Assembly (NCBI RefSeq): GCF_003258945.1
Contig: NZ_QLIX01000005.1
Span: forward strand, 186,001-250,000
Origin: Roseicella frigidaeris
GTDB lineage: Bacteria; Pseudomonadota; Alphaproteobacteria; Acetobacterales; Acetobacteraceae
Length of the DNA stretch: 64,000 nt
Direction: 5' to 3'
Shown here: positions 38,449-47,339 of the stretch, in pieces
Layout: every line of letters starts with the position of its first letter
Position numbering within the stretch: position 1 is the first letter of the stretch
Position numbers and translations under genes: made by a program
Notes under the pieces: model-generated
Told to the model about the DNA's origin: nothing
Seen by the model: only the letters and a program-made list of their open reading frames with translations
Databases searched by the model: none

Positions 38449-39048
38449 TCAGCCCGTCGCCAGGTCGCCCGGGTCGAGGCGCAGCGTCCGCGCCACCTGC
38501 TCGGCCCGGTCCAGCGCCCGGTCGAGCGCCGCCATGGTCGCGCCGAGATCGGCCGAGCCGTCGCGCTGCCAGGCCCGCAGCGTCGCCAGCCAGACCCCGA
38601 CCAGCCCCTGCACCCGGAGCGCCCCGGACAGGCCGTGCGATTCGAGCTCGGCCGCCTGCAGCAGCCGCGCCATGGAGCGCGGCAGCCCCGCCAGCAGGCA
38701 GAGGCCGAGGGCGGGATCGCCCCGCAGATCCGCCAGGAAGCGCAGCAGCCCGGCGCGGTGGGGCTGCATGGCGTCGATCCGCCGCATCAGCACGTCGAAG
38801 ACGCGGTCGCGCGGCGTGCCGCCCTGGCCGGGGACGGTGCCGCTCGCCACAGCCTCGTCGAGCAGACGCGCCTGCAGCGCCAGCAGGTCGCGCGGCCCGT
38901 CGGGGGCGCGGGCGCGGATCGCCGCCGGGGCGAGGCCGGTGGCGGTGGCCAGGCGGCGCAGCGTCACCCCCTGCCAGCCATGGGCCGCCACCACCTGCCA
39001 GAGGCCGGTGACGAGGCGGGAGTCGGTCGGGTCGGGGAGGTCGCTCAT
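38449..39048 (-). CDS. COQ9- or TetR-like protein
   Basis: A 199-residue helical protein. The N-terminal part, LWQVVAAHGWQGVTLRRLAT (about 17-36), resembles a TetR/COQ9 helix-turn-helix. The C-terminus ALDRALDRAEQVARTLRL resembles COQ9, the ubiquinone-synthesis lipid-binding protein. The basic residues expected of a true DNA-binding helix are few (RRLATATGLAPAAIR). I cannot decide between COQ9 and a TetR regulator. It lies 40 bases after proC on the same strand. Confidence 0.6.
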   Translation of the reverse strand: MSDLPDPTDSRLVTGLWQVVAAHGWQGVTLRRLATATGLAPAAIRARAPDGPRDLLALQARLLDEAVASGTVPGQGGTPRDRVFDVLMRRIDAMQPHRAGLLRFLADLRGDPALGLCLLAGLPRSMARLLQAAELESHGLSGALRVQGLVGVWLATLRAWQRDGSADLGATMAALDRALDRAEQVARTLRLDPGDLATG

Positions 39049-39088
39049 GCCGGCAAGGTGGGGGATCGGCGCCAGCCCCGCCAAGGGG

Positions 39089-39904
39089 TCATCCGGCGAG
39101 TTCGCGCGAGCGTTCCGTCGCCGCGGCGATGGCGCGCGACAGGGCGGCCGGCCAGGCCTCGGGCGCCATCAGCACGGCGAGCGCCCGCTCGGTCGTGCCC
39201 TTCGGGCTGGTGACGTTGATCCGAAGCTGGGCGCTGCTCTCCGCGCTCGCCGCCAGCAGGGCGCCGGAGCCGGCGACGGTCGCCCGCGCCATGCGGCGGG
39301 CGAGATCGGCCGGCAGCCCCTGCTCCACCGCCGCCTTCTCCAGCAGCTCGGCCAGCAGGAAGACATAGGCCGGGCCGCCGCCGGAGACGGCGGTGACCGG
39401 GTCGATCAGCCCCTCCTCCTCCACCCAGGCGACCTCGCCGATGGCGCCGAGCAGCCGGTCGGCCAGCGCCCGCTGCGCCGCGGTCACGCCAGGCCCCGGG
39501 CAGGCGACGGTGAAGCCCTGCCGCACCGCGGCCGGGGTGTTCGGCATGGCGCGGATCACCGCCGCCTCGCCGCCGAGGGCGGCCCGCATGCCGCCGATGG
39601 CGCGTCCGGCCATGATCGAGAGGAAGACGGTCTCCGGCCCCGCCAGCCGGGCGAAGGCGGGCAGGGTCGCCGCCGCCTCCTGCGGCTTGATCGCCAGCAC
39701 CACGGCGCCGGGCCGGAAGCCGGCAGGGATCGAGGCCGGGTCCGGCACCCGCGTCACCCGGCCGGCGAAACCCGCGACGGCCGCGGCATGCGGCTCGACC
39801 ACCACCGCCTCGTCGAGGCCGCGCTCCAGCCAGCCGGCGAGCATGGCGCCGCCCATCTTGCCGCAGCCGACGAGGAGAAGGGGGGGCAGGGATGTCTCGG
39901 TCAT
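39089..39904 (-). CDS. proC: Pyrroline-5-carboxylate reductase
   Basis: A 271-residue enzyme for the last step of proline synthesis. The NADP-binding motif is [18 protein letters not shown] (about 9-26). [12 protein letters not shown], the active-site region [13 protein letters not shown] and the C-terminal signature [20 protein letters not shown] are intact. [11 protein letters not shown] closes the active site. Length is normal. Confidence 0.95.
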   Translation of the reverse strand: MTETSLPPLLLVGCGKMGGAMLAGWLERGLDEAVVVEPHAAAVAGFAGRVTRVPDPASIPAGFRPGAVVLAIKPQEAAATLPAFARLAGPETVFLSIMAGRAIGGMRAALGGEAAVIRAMPNTPAAVRQGFTVACPGPGVTAAQRALADRLLGAIGEVAWVEEEGLIDPVTAVSGGGPAYVFLLAELLEKAAVEQGLPADLARRMARATVAGSGALLAASAESSAQLRINVTSPKGTTERALAVLMAPEAWPAALSRAIAAATERSRELAG

Positions 39905-40121
39905 GCGCGGACCCTCGCCCGGCGGCGGCCGCGGCGCAATGGGCGGCGCGGCGGGACGCGCCCGGCAGGGTCCGAAGGCCCCCGGGGAGGCGCATGGACG
40001 CCGCCTGCGGCAGGGGCTAGAGCAGCCGCCGCCCCGGCGCCGCGCCCGGGCAAGGACATGCCGTCCCCGGCCGGCCGCGCTCCCGGACCGGGCCCAGGCA
40101 GGACCCAAGGACCGCCGCGCA

Positions 40122-41975
40122 ATGCCCGCATACCGCTCCCGCACCACCACCCATGGCCGCAACATGGCCGGCGCCCGCGGCCTCTGGCGCGCGACGGGGA
40201 TGAAGGACGGCGATTTCGGCAAGCCGATCATCGCCATCGCCAATTCCTTCACCCAGTTCGTCCCCGGCCATGTCCATCTGAAGGACCTTGGCCAGCTGGT
40301 GGCGCGGGAGATCGAGAAGGCCGGCGGCGTCGCCAAGGAGTTCAACACCATCGCGGTGGATGACGGCATCGCCATGGGGCATGACGGCATGCTCTACAGC
40401 CTGCCCTCGCGCGAGCTGATCGCCGATGCCGTGGAATACATGGTCAATGCGCATTGCGCCGATGCGCTGGTCTGCATCTCCAATTGCGACAAGATCACCC
40501 CGGGCATGCTGATGGCCGCGATGCGGCTCAACATCCCGACCGTCTTCGTCTCCGGCGGGCCGATGGAGGCCGGCAAGGTCGTGCATCGCGGCCAGAAGCG
40601 CAGCGTCGACCTGATCGACGCCATGATCACCGCCGCCGACAGCAGCGTCACCGATGCCGAGGTGCAGGTGATCGAGCGCTCGGCCTGCCCGACCTGCGGC
40701 TCCTGCTCCGGCATGTTCACCGCCAATTCGATGAACTGCCTGACCGAGGCGCTCGGCCTCGCCCTGCCGGGCAACGGCACCGTGGTGGCGACGCATGCCG
40801 ACCGCGAGCGGCTGTTCCTCGAGGCCGGGCGGCGCATCGTCGAGATCACCCGCCGGCATTACGAGACGGACGACGCCTCCGTCCTGCCGCGCTCCATCGC
40901 GACCGTCGCGGCCTTCGAGAATGCGATGACGCTCGACATCGCCATGGGCGGCTCGACCAACACGGTGCTGCACCTGCTGGCGGCGGCGCAGGAGGGCGAG
41001 GTGCCCTTCGCCATGGCCGATATCGACCGCCTCTCGCGCCGCGTGCCGGTGCTCTGCAAGGTCGCGCCCTCGGTGCAGAACGTGCATGTCGAGGATGTCC
41101 ACCATGCCGGCGGCATCATGGGCATCCTGGGCGAGCTCGACCGCGCCGGGCTGATCGACACCTCGGTCTCCCGCATCGACGCCCCGAGCCTGGCCGAGGC
41201 GCTGGCGGAATGGGATGTCCGCCGCAACCCGACCGAGGCGGTGCAGCGCTTCTTCCGCGCCGCGCCCGGCGGCATCCCGACCACCGTCGCCTTCAGCCAG
41301 GCGGCGCGCTGGGAGAGCCTCGACCTCGACCGCGCCCAGGGCGTGATCCGCGACATGGAGCACGCCTTCTCGAAGGATGGCGGCCTCGCCGTGCTCTACG
41401 GCAACCTCGCCGAGGAGGGCTGCATCGTGAAGACCGCCGGGGTGGATGCCTCCATCCTGGTCTTCGCCGGCCCGGCCCGCGTCTTCGAGAGCCAGGAGGC
41501 GGCGGTCGAGGGCATCCTCGGCGGCAAGGTGCAGGCGGGCGACGTGGTGCTGGTGCGCTACGAGGGGCCGAAGGGCGGCCCGGGCATGCAGGAGATGCTC
41601 TACCCGACCAGCTACCTGAAGTCGGTCGGGCTCGGGAAGGCCTGCGCCCTGGTCACCGACGGACGCTTCTCCGGCGGCTCCTCCGGCCTGTCGATCGGCC
41701 ATCTCTCGCCGGAAGCGGCGGAGGGCGGGCTGGTCGGGCTGGTCGAGGAGGGCGACCGGATCGAGATCGACATCCCCGGCCGCCGCATCCACCTCGCCGT
41801 GGCGGATGAGGAGCTGGCCCGGCGCCGGGCGGCGATGGAGGCGCGCGGCGCCGAGGCCTGGCAGCCGCTCGGCCGCAACCGCGTGGTCTCGACCGCCCTC
41901 AAGGCCTATGCGGCGCTCACCACCAGCGCCGCGCGCGGCGCGGTGCGCGATGTGGGGCAGCTGCGGCGGCGCTGA
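40122..41975 (+). CDS. ilvD: Dihydroxy-acid dehydratase
   Basis: A 617-residue Fe-S enzyme of valine, leucine and isoleucine synthesis, and of pantothenate via the same keto acid. Cluster cysteines are in [12 protein letters not shown] and [18 protein letters not shown]. The substrate-site serine region is [16 protein letters not shown]. The N-terminus [20 protein letters not shown] is canonical, which fixes the start. It is a single gene with no biosynthetic neighbours. Confidence 0.97.
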   Translation: MPAYRSRTTTHGRNMAGARGLWRATGMKDGDFGKPIIAIANSFTQFVPGHVHLKDLGQLVAREIEKAGGVAKEFNTIAVDDGIAMGHDGMLYSLPSRELIADAVEYMVNAHCADALVCISNCDKITPGMLMAAMRLNIPTVFVSGGPMEAGKVVHRGQKRSVDLIDAMITAADSSVTDAEVQVIERSACPTCGSCSGMFTANSMNCLTEALGLALPGNGTVVATHADRERLFLEAGRRIVEITRRHYETDDASVLPRSIATVAAFENAMTLDIAMGGSTNTVLHLLAAAQEGEVPFAMADIDRLSRRVPVLCKVAPSVQNVHVEDVHHAGGIMGILGELDRAGLIDTSVSRIDAPSLAEALAEWDVRRNPTEAVQRFFRAAPGGIPTTVAFSQAARWESLDLDRAQGVIRDMEHAFSKDGGLAVLYGNLAEEGCIVKTAGVDASILVFAGPARVFESQEAAVEGILGGKVQAGDVVLVRYEGPKGGPGMQEMLYPTSYLKSVGLGKACALVTDGRFSGGSSGLSIGHLSPEAAEGGLVGLVEEGDRIEIDIPGRRIHLAVADEELARRRAAMEARGAEAWQPLGRNRVVSTALKAYAALTTSAARGAVRDVGQLRRR

Positions 41976-42027
41976 GCCGCCAAGCCGATACCGGGGAGGG
42001 CCGCCGGCCCCTCCCCGCCCCGGCGGC

Positions 42028-42318
42028 TCAGCGCCGCCGGTCGGTCCCGGGCAGCCGCGACGGGGCGAGGCCCATCAGCGCCAGCCAGGGGGCCCAGGCC
42101 GCCTCGGCACAGCGCGCCCAGAACTGCATCGGGGCGAGCATCGGGTTGGAGGCCTCCAGCAGCCGCGCCCAGGCCTCGAAGCCCTGCGGGGCGGTGAGGC
42201 TGACGGCGATCTGCTCGGCCCCCGCCGCGCCGGTGGCGCGGCGGTGCCGGATCTCCAGTTCCAGCCCGCCCGGCAGGCGGCCCACGGCCCGCATCTCCTC
42301 GGGGGGCTGATCCTGCAT
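42028..42318 (-). CDS. Small protein of unknown function downstream of ybjN
   Basis: A 96-residue protein. Its second half is aromatic-rich (QGFEAWARLLEASNPMLAPM, then QFWARCAEAAWAPWLALMG) and could be a membrane-surface helix. I do not recognise the family. It starts eight bases after the YbjN gene, so the two are probably co-translated. Confidence 0.6.
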   Translation of the reverse strand: MQDQPPEEMRAVGRLPGGLELEIRHRRATGAAGAEQIAVSLTAPQGFEAWARLLEASNPMLAPMQFWARCAEAAWAPWLALMGLAPSRLPGTDRRR

Positions 42319-42326
42319 GGGCCGGC

Positions 42327-42830
42327 TCAGGCCTCGCCGACGCAGTCGAGCATCGCCGCCTGCAGCGCATCCCCCGGCGCCTTGCCGCCCCAGAGGACGA
42401 ACTGGAAGGCCGGGAAGAAGCGCTCGCATTCGGTGATGGCGATGTCGACCATGTCCTCCAGCGATTCGGCCGAGGCGCTGGGCGCCCCGCGCAGCAGGAC
42501 GGAGTGGCGGAAGACCGGCACCCCCTCCTCCGACTCGAGGCCGAAATGGCCGATCCAGAGCTTCTCGTTGGCCAGGGCGAGCAGCTCGAACAGCTTCGCC
42601 CGCCCCTCGGGCGGCACCTTCATGTCGAAGGCGCAGGAGAAGTGCATGGCGCTGATCTCCGGCGACCAGGAGAAGAACAGCCCGTAATCGCACCACTTGC
42701 CCGGAGCCTCGGCCGCCATCTCGCCATCCGAGCGGCGCTCGAAGGCCCACTCATTGGCGGTGACGATCTGCTCAAGCACGTCGAGGGGGTTGGTCGCACG
42801 CTCGCGCACGCGGGCCTGAAGACCGGACAT
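42327..42830 (-). CDS. YbjN domain-containing protein
   Basis: A 167-residue protein with the YbjN/T3SS-chaperone-like fold. Key segments are PLDVLEQIVTANEWAFERRS (about 15-34), ALANEKLWIGHFGLESEEG, and FRHSVLLRG. The alphaproteobacterial members are uncharacterised. AGAGGAGG precedes the ATG. A 27-base imperfect palindrome lies about 50 bases upstream of the start and could be an operator. Confidence 0.85.
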   Translation of the reverse strand: MSGLQARVRERATNPLDVLEQIVTANEWAFERRSDGEMAAEAPGKWCDYGLFFSWSPEISAMHFSCAFDMKVPPEGRAKLFELLALANEKLWIGHFGLESEEGVPVFRHSVLLRGAPSASAESLEDMVDIAITECERFFPAFQFVLWGGKAPGDALQAAMLDCVGEA

Positions 42831-42882
42831 CGCGGCACCTCCTCTGTCGTTGGCGGAATGGCGTCCCCGCCACCCAGATCCC

Positions 42883-42909
42883 GGTATACCGAGTCTGGGG
42901 TGAATCGGG
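42883..42909. promoter_or_regulatory. Candidate operator palindrome upstream of ybjN
   Basis: CCCAGA ... TCTGGG as outer arms and CGGTATACCG as a perfect inner palindrome, offset by one base. It is the only such structure in this 206-base gap. The binding protein is unknown. Confidence 0.4.
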
Positions 42910-43036
42910 CGGCAGCGACCACCACCTATAGACTACGCGGGTGCAAAACGCCGTCGCAAGGGCGGGGATGCATCCAAACGTTTCACAATGCGCCCCGGCC
43001 CCCGATCCGGGGCCGGGACGGCATGGCGCGGTCGGC

Positions 43037-43471
43037 TCAATCCGGCCGCGGCGGCTCGCCCAGGCCGGAGGGCGAGGCCTCGGTGCGCTCCTCGGCCGGC
43101 ACCGCCGCCGCGGGGCTGGCCGCGGCCGGCGCTGGGGCCGGCGGCGGCGCGCTCGCCGCGGGCGGGACCACCGGGGCCGGCGCGCCGGCCGCGGCCGGCG
43201 GCGAGGCCATGCCGGCCAGGCGCGCCTCGAGCGCCGCGACCCGGGCCTCCAGCGTCTCCGCCGCCTCGCGCGCCCGCCGGGCGAGCTCCATGGCCGCGTC
43301 GAGATCCTCCCGCTTCACCAGGTCGAGCCGCTGCACCATGGCGTCGACCTGCGCCCGGGCCGCCGCCTCCACCTCGCCCCGCACCCCGGCCAGGGCGGAG
43401 AAGGCACCGCCCGCCACCCCGGCCAGGTCGTCCAGAAGCCCGCCGCGCCGGCGGCCACCCGTCTCGCTCAT
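43037..43471 (-). CDS. ubiK: UbiK-family accessory factor (BMFP domain)
   Basis: A 144-residue protein. The BMFP core is LVKREDLDAAMELARRAREA then AETLEARVAALEARL (about 60-94), a coiled coil that in the family trimerises and binds membranes. UbiK helps ubiquinone synthesis under oxygen by assisting the UbiJ-bound complex. The C-terminal third is Pro/Ala-rich and disordered, longer than in enterobacteria. An ATG six codons upstream is an alternative start. It is divergent from rfaD. Confidence 0.83.
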   Translation of the reverse strand: MSETGGRRRGGLLDDLAGVAGGAFSALAGVRGEVEAAARAQVDAMVQRLDLVKREDLDAAMELARRAREAAETLEARVAALEARLAGMASPPAAAGAPAPVVPPAASAPPPAPAPAAASPAAAVPAEERTEASPSGLGEPPRPD

Positions 43472-43652
43472 CGCTCTCTCCTCATCCATGGGCCCCGTCG
43501 GCCCGCCGCCCTTCACAGGTCGCGCACTCGCGCCCTATACCCCGCGGCGCGACCCGGCGCCCGACCCAGGGCAGCGCCGGCGGGCCGGGACCAACCCTCC
43601 CGGACCGTGCCTCTCAGGTCATGCCTCTCGGGGGCCAAGCGGGGATCACGCC

Positions 43653-44633
43653 ATGTATCTGGTCACCGGCGGGGCCGGTTTCATCGGCTCCAACCTCGTC
43701 GCCGCCCTCGCGGCGCGGGGCGAGGAGGTGATGGTGATCGACCGCCTCGGCAGCGGCGACAAGTGGCGCAACCTCGCCAAGCACCGCATCGCCGGCCTGC
43801 TGCCGCCGGAGGCGCTGGAGGCGTTCTGGGCCGCGGCGCCGCCGCTCCGGGCGGTGCTGCACATGGGCGCCATCAGCGCCACCACCGAGACGGATGGCGA
43901 CCTCGTCGCCGCCACCAACCTCACCCTGCCGCTGCGGCTCTGGTCGCTCTGCGCCGAGCGGGGGGTGCCGCTGATCTACGCCTCCTCGGCCGCCACCTAT
44001 GGCGACGGCGCCCTCGGCTTCGAGGACGACGCGGCGCCGGAGGCCCTGGCCAGGCTGCGGCCGCTCAACCTCTATGGCTGGTCGAAGCTCGCCTTCGACC
44101 GGCGGGTCGCCGACCTGCTGGCGCGCGGCGCGCCGCGCCCGCCGCAATGGGCGGGGCTGCGCTTCTTCAACGTCTATGGCCCGAACGAGGCGCATAAGGG
44201 CCGCATGGCCAGCGTGCTGTTCCACAAGTACCAGCAGGTGATGCGGGGCGAGGCGGCGACGCTGTTCCGCTCCGACCGCCCCGACATCGCCGATGGCCAG
44301 CAGATGCGCGACTTCGTGCATGTGGACGACTGCGTCGCGGTGATGCTCTGGCTGCTCGACAATCCAGCGGTCTCGGGCCTGTTCAATGTCGGCTCCGGCC
44401 GGGCGCGCAGCTTCCTCGACCTGGTGCGGGCGATGTTCGAGGCGCTCGGCCGGGCGCCCGAGATCCGCTTCGTCGACATGCCGGCCGATCTCCGCGGCAA
44501 GTACCAGTACTTCACCGAGGCCCCGCTGGAGCGGCTGCGCGCCGCCGGCTTCAACGCCCAGACCACGCCGCTCGAGGAGGGGGTGCGCCGCACGGTGCAG
44601 GATTTCCTCGCGGCCGAGGACCCCTACCGCTGA
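43653..44633 (+). CDS. rfaD: ADP-L-glycero-D-manno-heptose 6-epimerase
   Basis: A 326-residue SDR-type epimerase for the heptose of LPS inner core. The Rossmann motif is TGGAGFIGSN (about 5-14). The catalytic pair is in LYGWSKLAFD (YxxxK). RFFNVYGPNEAHKGRMASV and QMRDFVHVDDC are specific to this enzyme. Its TGA overlaps the lgt ATG (TGATG), starting a chain of four coupled genes. LPS heptose in this organism is inferred from the gene alone. Confidence 0.93.
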   Translation: MYLVTGGAGFIGSNLVAALAARGEEVMVIDRLGSGDKWRNLAKHRIAGLLPPEALEAFWAAAPPLRAVLHMGAISATTETDGDLVAATNLTLPLRLWSLCAERGVPLIYASSAATYGDGALGFEDDAAPEALARLRPLNLYGWSKLAFDRRVADLLARGAPRPPQWAGLRFFNVYGPNEAHKGRMASVLFHKYQQVMRGEAATLFRSDRPDIADGQQMRDFVHVDDCVAVMLWLLDNPAVSGLFNVGSGRARSFLDLVRAMFEALGRAPEIRFVDMPADLRGKYQYFTEAPLERLRAAGFNAQTTPLEEGVRRTVQDFLAAEDPYR

Positions 44634-45445
44634 TGCTCCTCGCCCTCCCCTTCCCGGTCATCGACCCGGTGCTGGTGCAGATCGGGCCGCTCGCGATCCG
44701 CTGGTACGCCCTCGCCTACATCACCGGCATCGTGCTGGGCTGGATCCTGGCGCGGCGGCTCTGCGCCCTGGCGCCGGTGGCGGCGACGCGCCAGCAGGTG
44801 GACGACTTCGTCACCTGGGCGACGCTCGGCGTCATCCTCGGCGGCCGGCTCGGCTATGTGCTGTTCTACCGGCTCGACCACTACCTGGCGCATCCGCTGG
44901 ATATCCTGCAGGTCTGGCAGGGGGGGATGAGCTTCCATGGCGGGGCGCTCGGCGTCATCCTGGCGCTGATCCTGTTCTGCCGGCAGCAGCGGCTCGACCT
45001 GCTCGCCTTCGCCGACCGGGTGACCGCGGTGGTGCCGATCGGCCTGTTCTTCGGGCGGCTGGCGAATTTCGTGAATGGCGAGCTCTGGGGCCGGGTGACG
45101 GACATGCCCTGGGGCATGGTCTTCCCGACCGGCGGGCCGCTGCCGCGGCATCCGAGCCAGCTCTATCAGGCGGGGATGGAGGGGCTGTTGCTCTTCGCCC
45201 TCCTGCAATTCCTGGTCTGGCGCCCCGCCATCCGGGCCCGGCGCGGCTTCACCGCCGGCGCCTTCCTCGCCGGCTACGGCGTGGCCCGCCTCATCGGCGA
45301 GCTGTTCCGCCAGCCCGATGCCTTCCTCGGCTTCCTCTTCGCCGGGGCGACGATGGGCCAGTTGCTCAGCCTGCCGATGATCCTGGCCGGGCTCTGGCTG
45401 ATGGCGCGGGCGCGGCCGGCGCCCGCGCCGCGGGTGGCGGCCTGA
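44633..45445 (+). CDS. lgt: Prolipoprotein diacylglyceryl transferase
   Basis: A 270-residue inner-membrane enzyme that attaches diacylglycerol to the lipobox cysteine of prolipoproteins. Signatures are WQGGMSFHGGALG, the Lgt signature GRLANFVNGELWGRVTD and HPSQLYQAGMEG; about seven helices. It is needed for the several lipoproteins in this window. Overlaps rfaD by one base, and its TGA overlaps the presumed CTG start of the next gene. Confidence 0.97.
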   Translation: MLLALPFPVIDPVLVQIGPLAIRWYALAYITGIVLGWILARRLCALAPVAATRQQVDDFVTWATLGVILGGRLGYVLFYRLDHYLAHPLDILQVWQGGMSFHGGALGVILALILFCRQQRLDLLAFADRVTAVVPIGLFFGRLANFVNGELWGRVTDMPWGMVFPTGGPLPRHPSQLYQAGMEGLLLFALLQFLVWRPAIRARRGFTAGAFLAGYGVARLIGELFRQPDAFLGFLFAGATMGQLLSLPMILAGLWLMARARPAPAPRVAA

Positions 45446-46485
45446 GCGGCGCCCCCGCCGGGGCCGGGGAGGCAGCGGCCCCGGAGCGGCTGGACCGCTT
45501 CATGGCGCGTGCCGTCGCCGCCTATTACGCCACCCGCGACCCCTTCGGCCGCGGCGGCGACTTCATCACCGCGCCCGAGATCTCGCAGGCCTTCGGCGAG
45601 GTGCTCGGCCTCTGGGCGGCCGTCACCTGGCAGCAGATGGGAGCGCCCGACCCGGTGCTGCTGGTCGAGCTCGGCCCCGGCCGCGGCACGCTGATGCAGG
45701 ATGCGCTGCGCGCCGCCGCCATGGTCCCCGGCTTCCGCGCCGCGCTCAGGCTGCATCTCGTCGAGGCGTCGCCGGCGCTGCGCGAGGCGCAGCGGCAGCG
45801 CCTCGGCGCGGCCGTCGCCGCCTGGCACGCCGATGCCGCCAGCCTGCCCGCCGGCCCGGCGATCCTCCTCGCCAACGAGTTCTTCGACGCCCTGCCGATC
45901 CGGCAATTCATCCGCCGCGGCGAGGCCTGGCGGGAGCGCTACGTGGCCGAGGGCCGTTTCGTCGAACGGCCGGCGGAGGCGGCTTGGCCCGGCCTGCCCG
46001 ACGCGGCGCCGGAGGGCGCGGTCGCGGAATGGGCGGAGGCGGGCGAGGCGCTGGCCGCCGCCCTCGCCGCCCGGCTGCGCGACCAGGGCGGCGCGCTGCT
46101 CGCCCTCGACTACGGCCCGGCCGAACCGGGCCTCGGCGACAGCCTGCAGGCCATGACAGGGCACGGCCGGGCCGATCCGCTGGCGCCGCCCGGCACCGTG
46201 GACGTGACGGCGCATGTGCCCTTCGCCGCGCTCGCCGCCGCCGGCAAGCGGGCCGGCGCCGCGGCGCATGGGCCGCTGCCCATGGGCCTGTTCCTGCAAC
46301 GCCTCGGCCTGGCGCAGCGGGCCGCCATCCTCGCCCGCGCCGCCGGCGGGCAGCGGGGCGCGGCGGGCCGGATCCTCTCCGGCGCCGAGCGGCTGCTGGC
46401 GCCCGAGGGCATGGGACGCTTGTTCAAATCCCTCTGCCTGTGCCATCCCGGCCTCCCCATCCCACCGGGCTTCGAATCCCCATGA
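45442..46485 (+). CDS. NDUFAF7/MidA-type SAM-dependent methyltransferase, probable CTG start
   Basis: A 347-residue class I methyltransferase. The family signature DPFGRGGDFITAPEISQAFG lies at about residues 33-52; the SAM motif VLLVELGPGRGTLMQD follows; NEFFDALPIRQF is also conserved. The human relative NDUFAF7 methylates an arginine of complex I. The first ATG (45502) falls inside the conserved N-terminal helix. A CTG at 45442 overlaps the lgt TGA as CTGA, which mimics the ATGA junctions nearby. I place the start there. The stop overlaps the pgeF start (ATGA). Confidence 0.85.
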   Translation: MSGAPAGAGEAAAPERLDRFMARAVAAYYATRDPFGRGGDFITAPEISQAFGEVLGLWAAVTWQQMGAPDPVLLVELGPGRGTLMQDALRAAAMVPGFRAALRLHLVEASPALREAQRQRLGAAVAAWHADAASLPAGPAILLANEFFDALPIRQFIRRGEAWRERYVAEGRFVERPAEAAWPGLPDAAPEGAVAEWAEAGEALAAALAARLRDQGGALLALDYGPAEPGLGDSLQAMTGHGRADPLAPPGTVDVTAHVPFAALAAAGKRAGAAAHGPLPMGLFLQRLGLAQRAAILARAAGGQRGAAGRILSGAERLLAPEGMGRLFKSLCLCHPGLPIPPGFESP

Positions 46486-47267
46486 CCGATGCCGAGTATC
46501 TGACGACACCCGCCCTCGGCGCGGTGACGGGCCTTCGCCACGGCTTCTTCACCCGCCGCGGCGGCGTCTCGGAGGGACCCTGGGCGGCGCTGAACTGCTC
46601 CCTCTCCGGCCAGGACGACCGCGCCCGGGTGCGGGAGAACCGCCGCCGCGCCGCCGGCGCCCTCGGGCTGGAGGGCGCGGCGCTGCATGGGCTGACCCAG
46701 GTGCATGGCATCGCCGTCGCCGAGGTGGATGCGGCGGGCTGGCGCGAGGGCGAGGGTCCCGCGGCCGATGCCCTGGTCACCCGGCGCCCCGGCATCGGCC
46801 TCGGCATCGTCACCGCCGATTGCGCCCCGGTGCTCTTCGCCGATCCGGCGGCGGGCGTGATCGGCGCGGCGCATGCCGGCTGGCGCGGCGCCGTCGCCGG
46901 GGTGCTGGAGGCAACGCTCGAGGCCATGGAGCGCCTCGGCGCCGCCCGGGCGCGGGTGGTGGCGGCCGTCGGCCCCTGCATCGGACAGGCGAGCTACGAG
47001 GTCGGCCCCGAGCTGCGCGCGGCGGTGCTGGCGCGCGACCCGGCGGATGCCCGCTTCCTGGCGCCGGGCCGGCGCGAGGATCGCTGGCAATTCGACCTCC
47101 CCGGCTACTGCGCCCATCGCCTCGCCGCGGCCGGCGTCGCGCTGGCCGAGGCGGCGGGGGTGGATACCCTGGCCGAGGAGGCGCGCTTCTTCAGCCATCG
47201 GCGGCGGACGCTGGCCGGCGGCGGGCCGATCGGCCACCAGCTCTCCGCCATCGCCCTCGCCCCCTGA
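46482..47267 (+). CDS. pgeF: Purine nucleoside phosphorylase/laccase-domain protein (PgeF, DUF152)
   Basis: A 261-residue YfiH-family protein. The zinc ligands are in TQVHG, TADCAPVLF and AAHAGWRG. FFTRRGGVSEGPWAALNCSL is the usual N-terminus. In E. coli the protein edits peptidoglycan precursors that carry serine in place of alanine; relatives have purine phosphorylase activity. Coupled to the methyltransferase gene by ATGA. Confidence 0.93.
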   Translation: MTDAEYLTTPALGAVTGLRHGFFTRRGGVSEGPWAALNCSLSGQDDRARVRENRRRAAGALGLEGAALHGLTQVHGIAVAEVDAAGWREGEGPAADALVTRRPGIGLGIVTADCAPVLFADPAAGVIGAAHAGWRGAVAGVLEATLEAMERLGAARARVVAAVGPCIGQASYEVGPELRAAVLARDPADARFLAPGRREDRWQFDLPGYCAHRLAAAGVALAEAAGVDTLAEEARFFSHRRRTLAGGGPIGHQLSAIALAP

Positions 47268-47270
47268 CCG

Positions 47271-47339
47271 ATGCCCTATCTGATCCAGTTCATGATGCTG
47301 ACGCTGCTGACCATGCTGGTGGCCTGTGTCTTCCTCTAG
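47271..47339 (+). CDS. 22-residue hydrophobic peptide
   Basis: Reads MPYLIQFMMLTLLTMLVACV then FL, a single membrane helix. Its ATG is 3 bases after the pgeF stop, and its end overlaps the GTG start of the lipoprotein gene. It could be a real small membrane protein or a coupling frame for the lipoprotein. No clear ribosome site, so confidence is limited. Confidence 0.4.
   Translation: MPYLIQFMMLTLLTMLVACVFL

Noticed and set aside
46462-46485. tRNA-like T-loop sequence (CTTCGAATCCC)
   Set aside because: It is the in-frame end of the methyltransferase gene, and no acceptor, D or anticodon arm can be folded around it.
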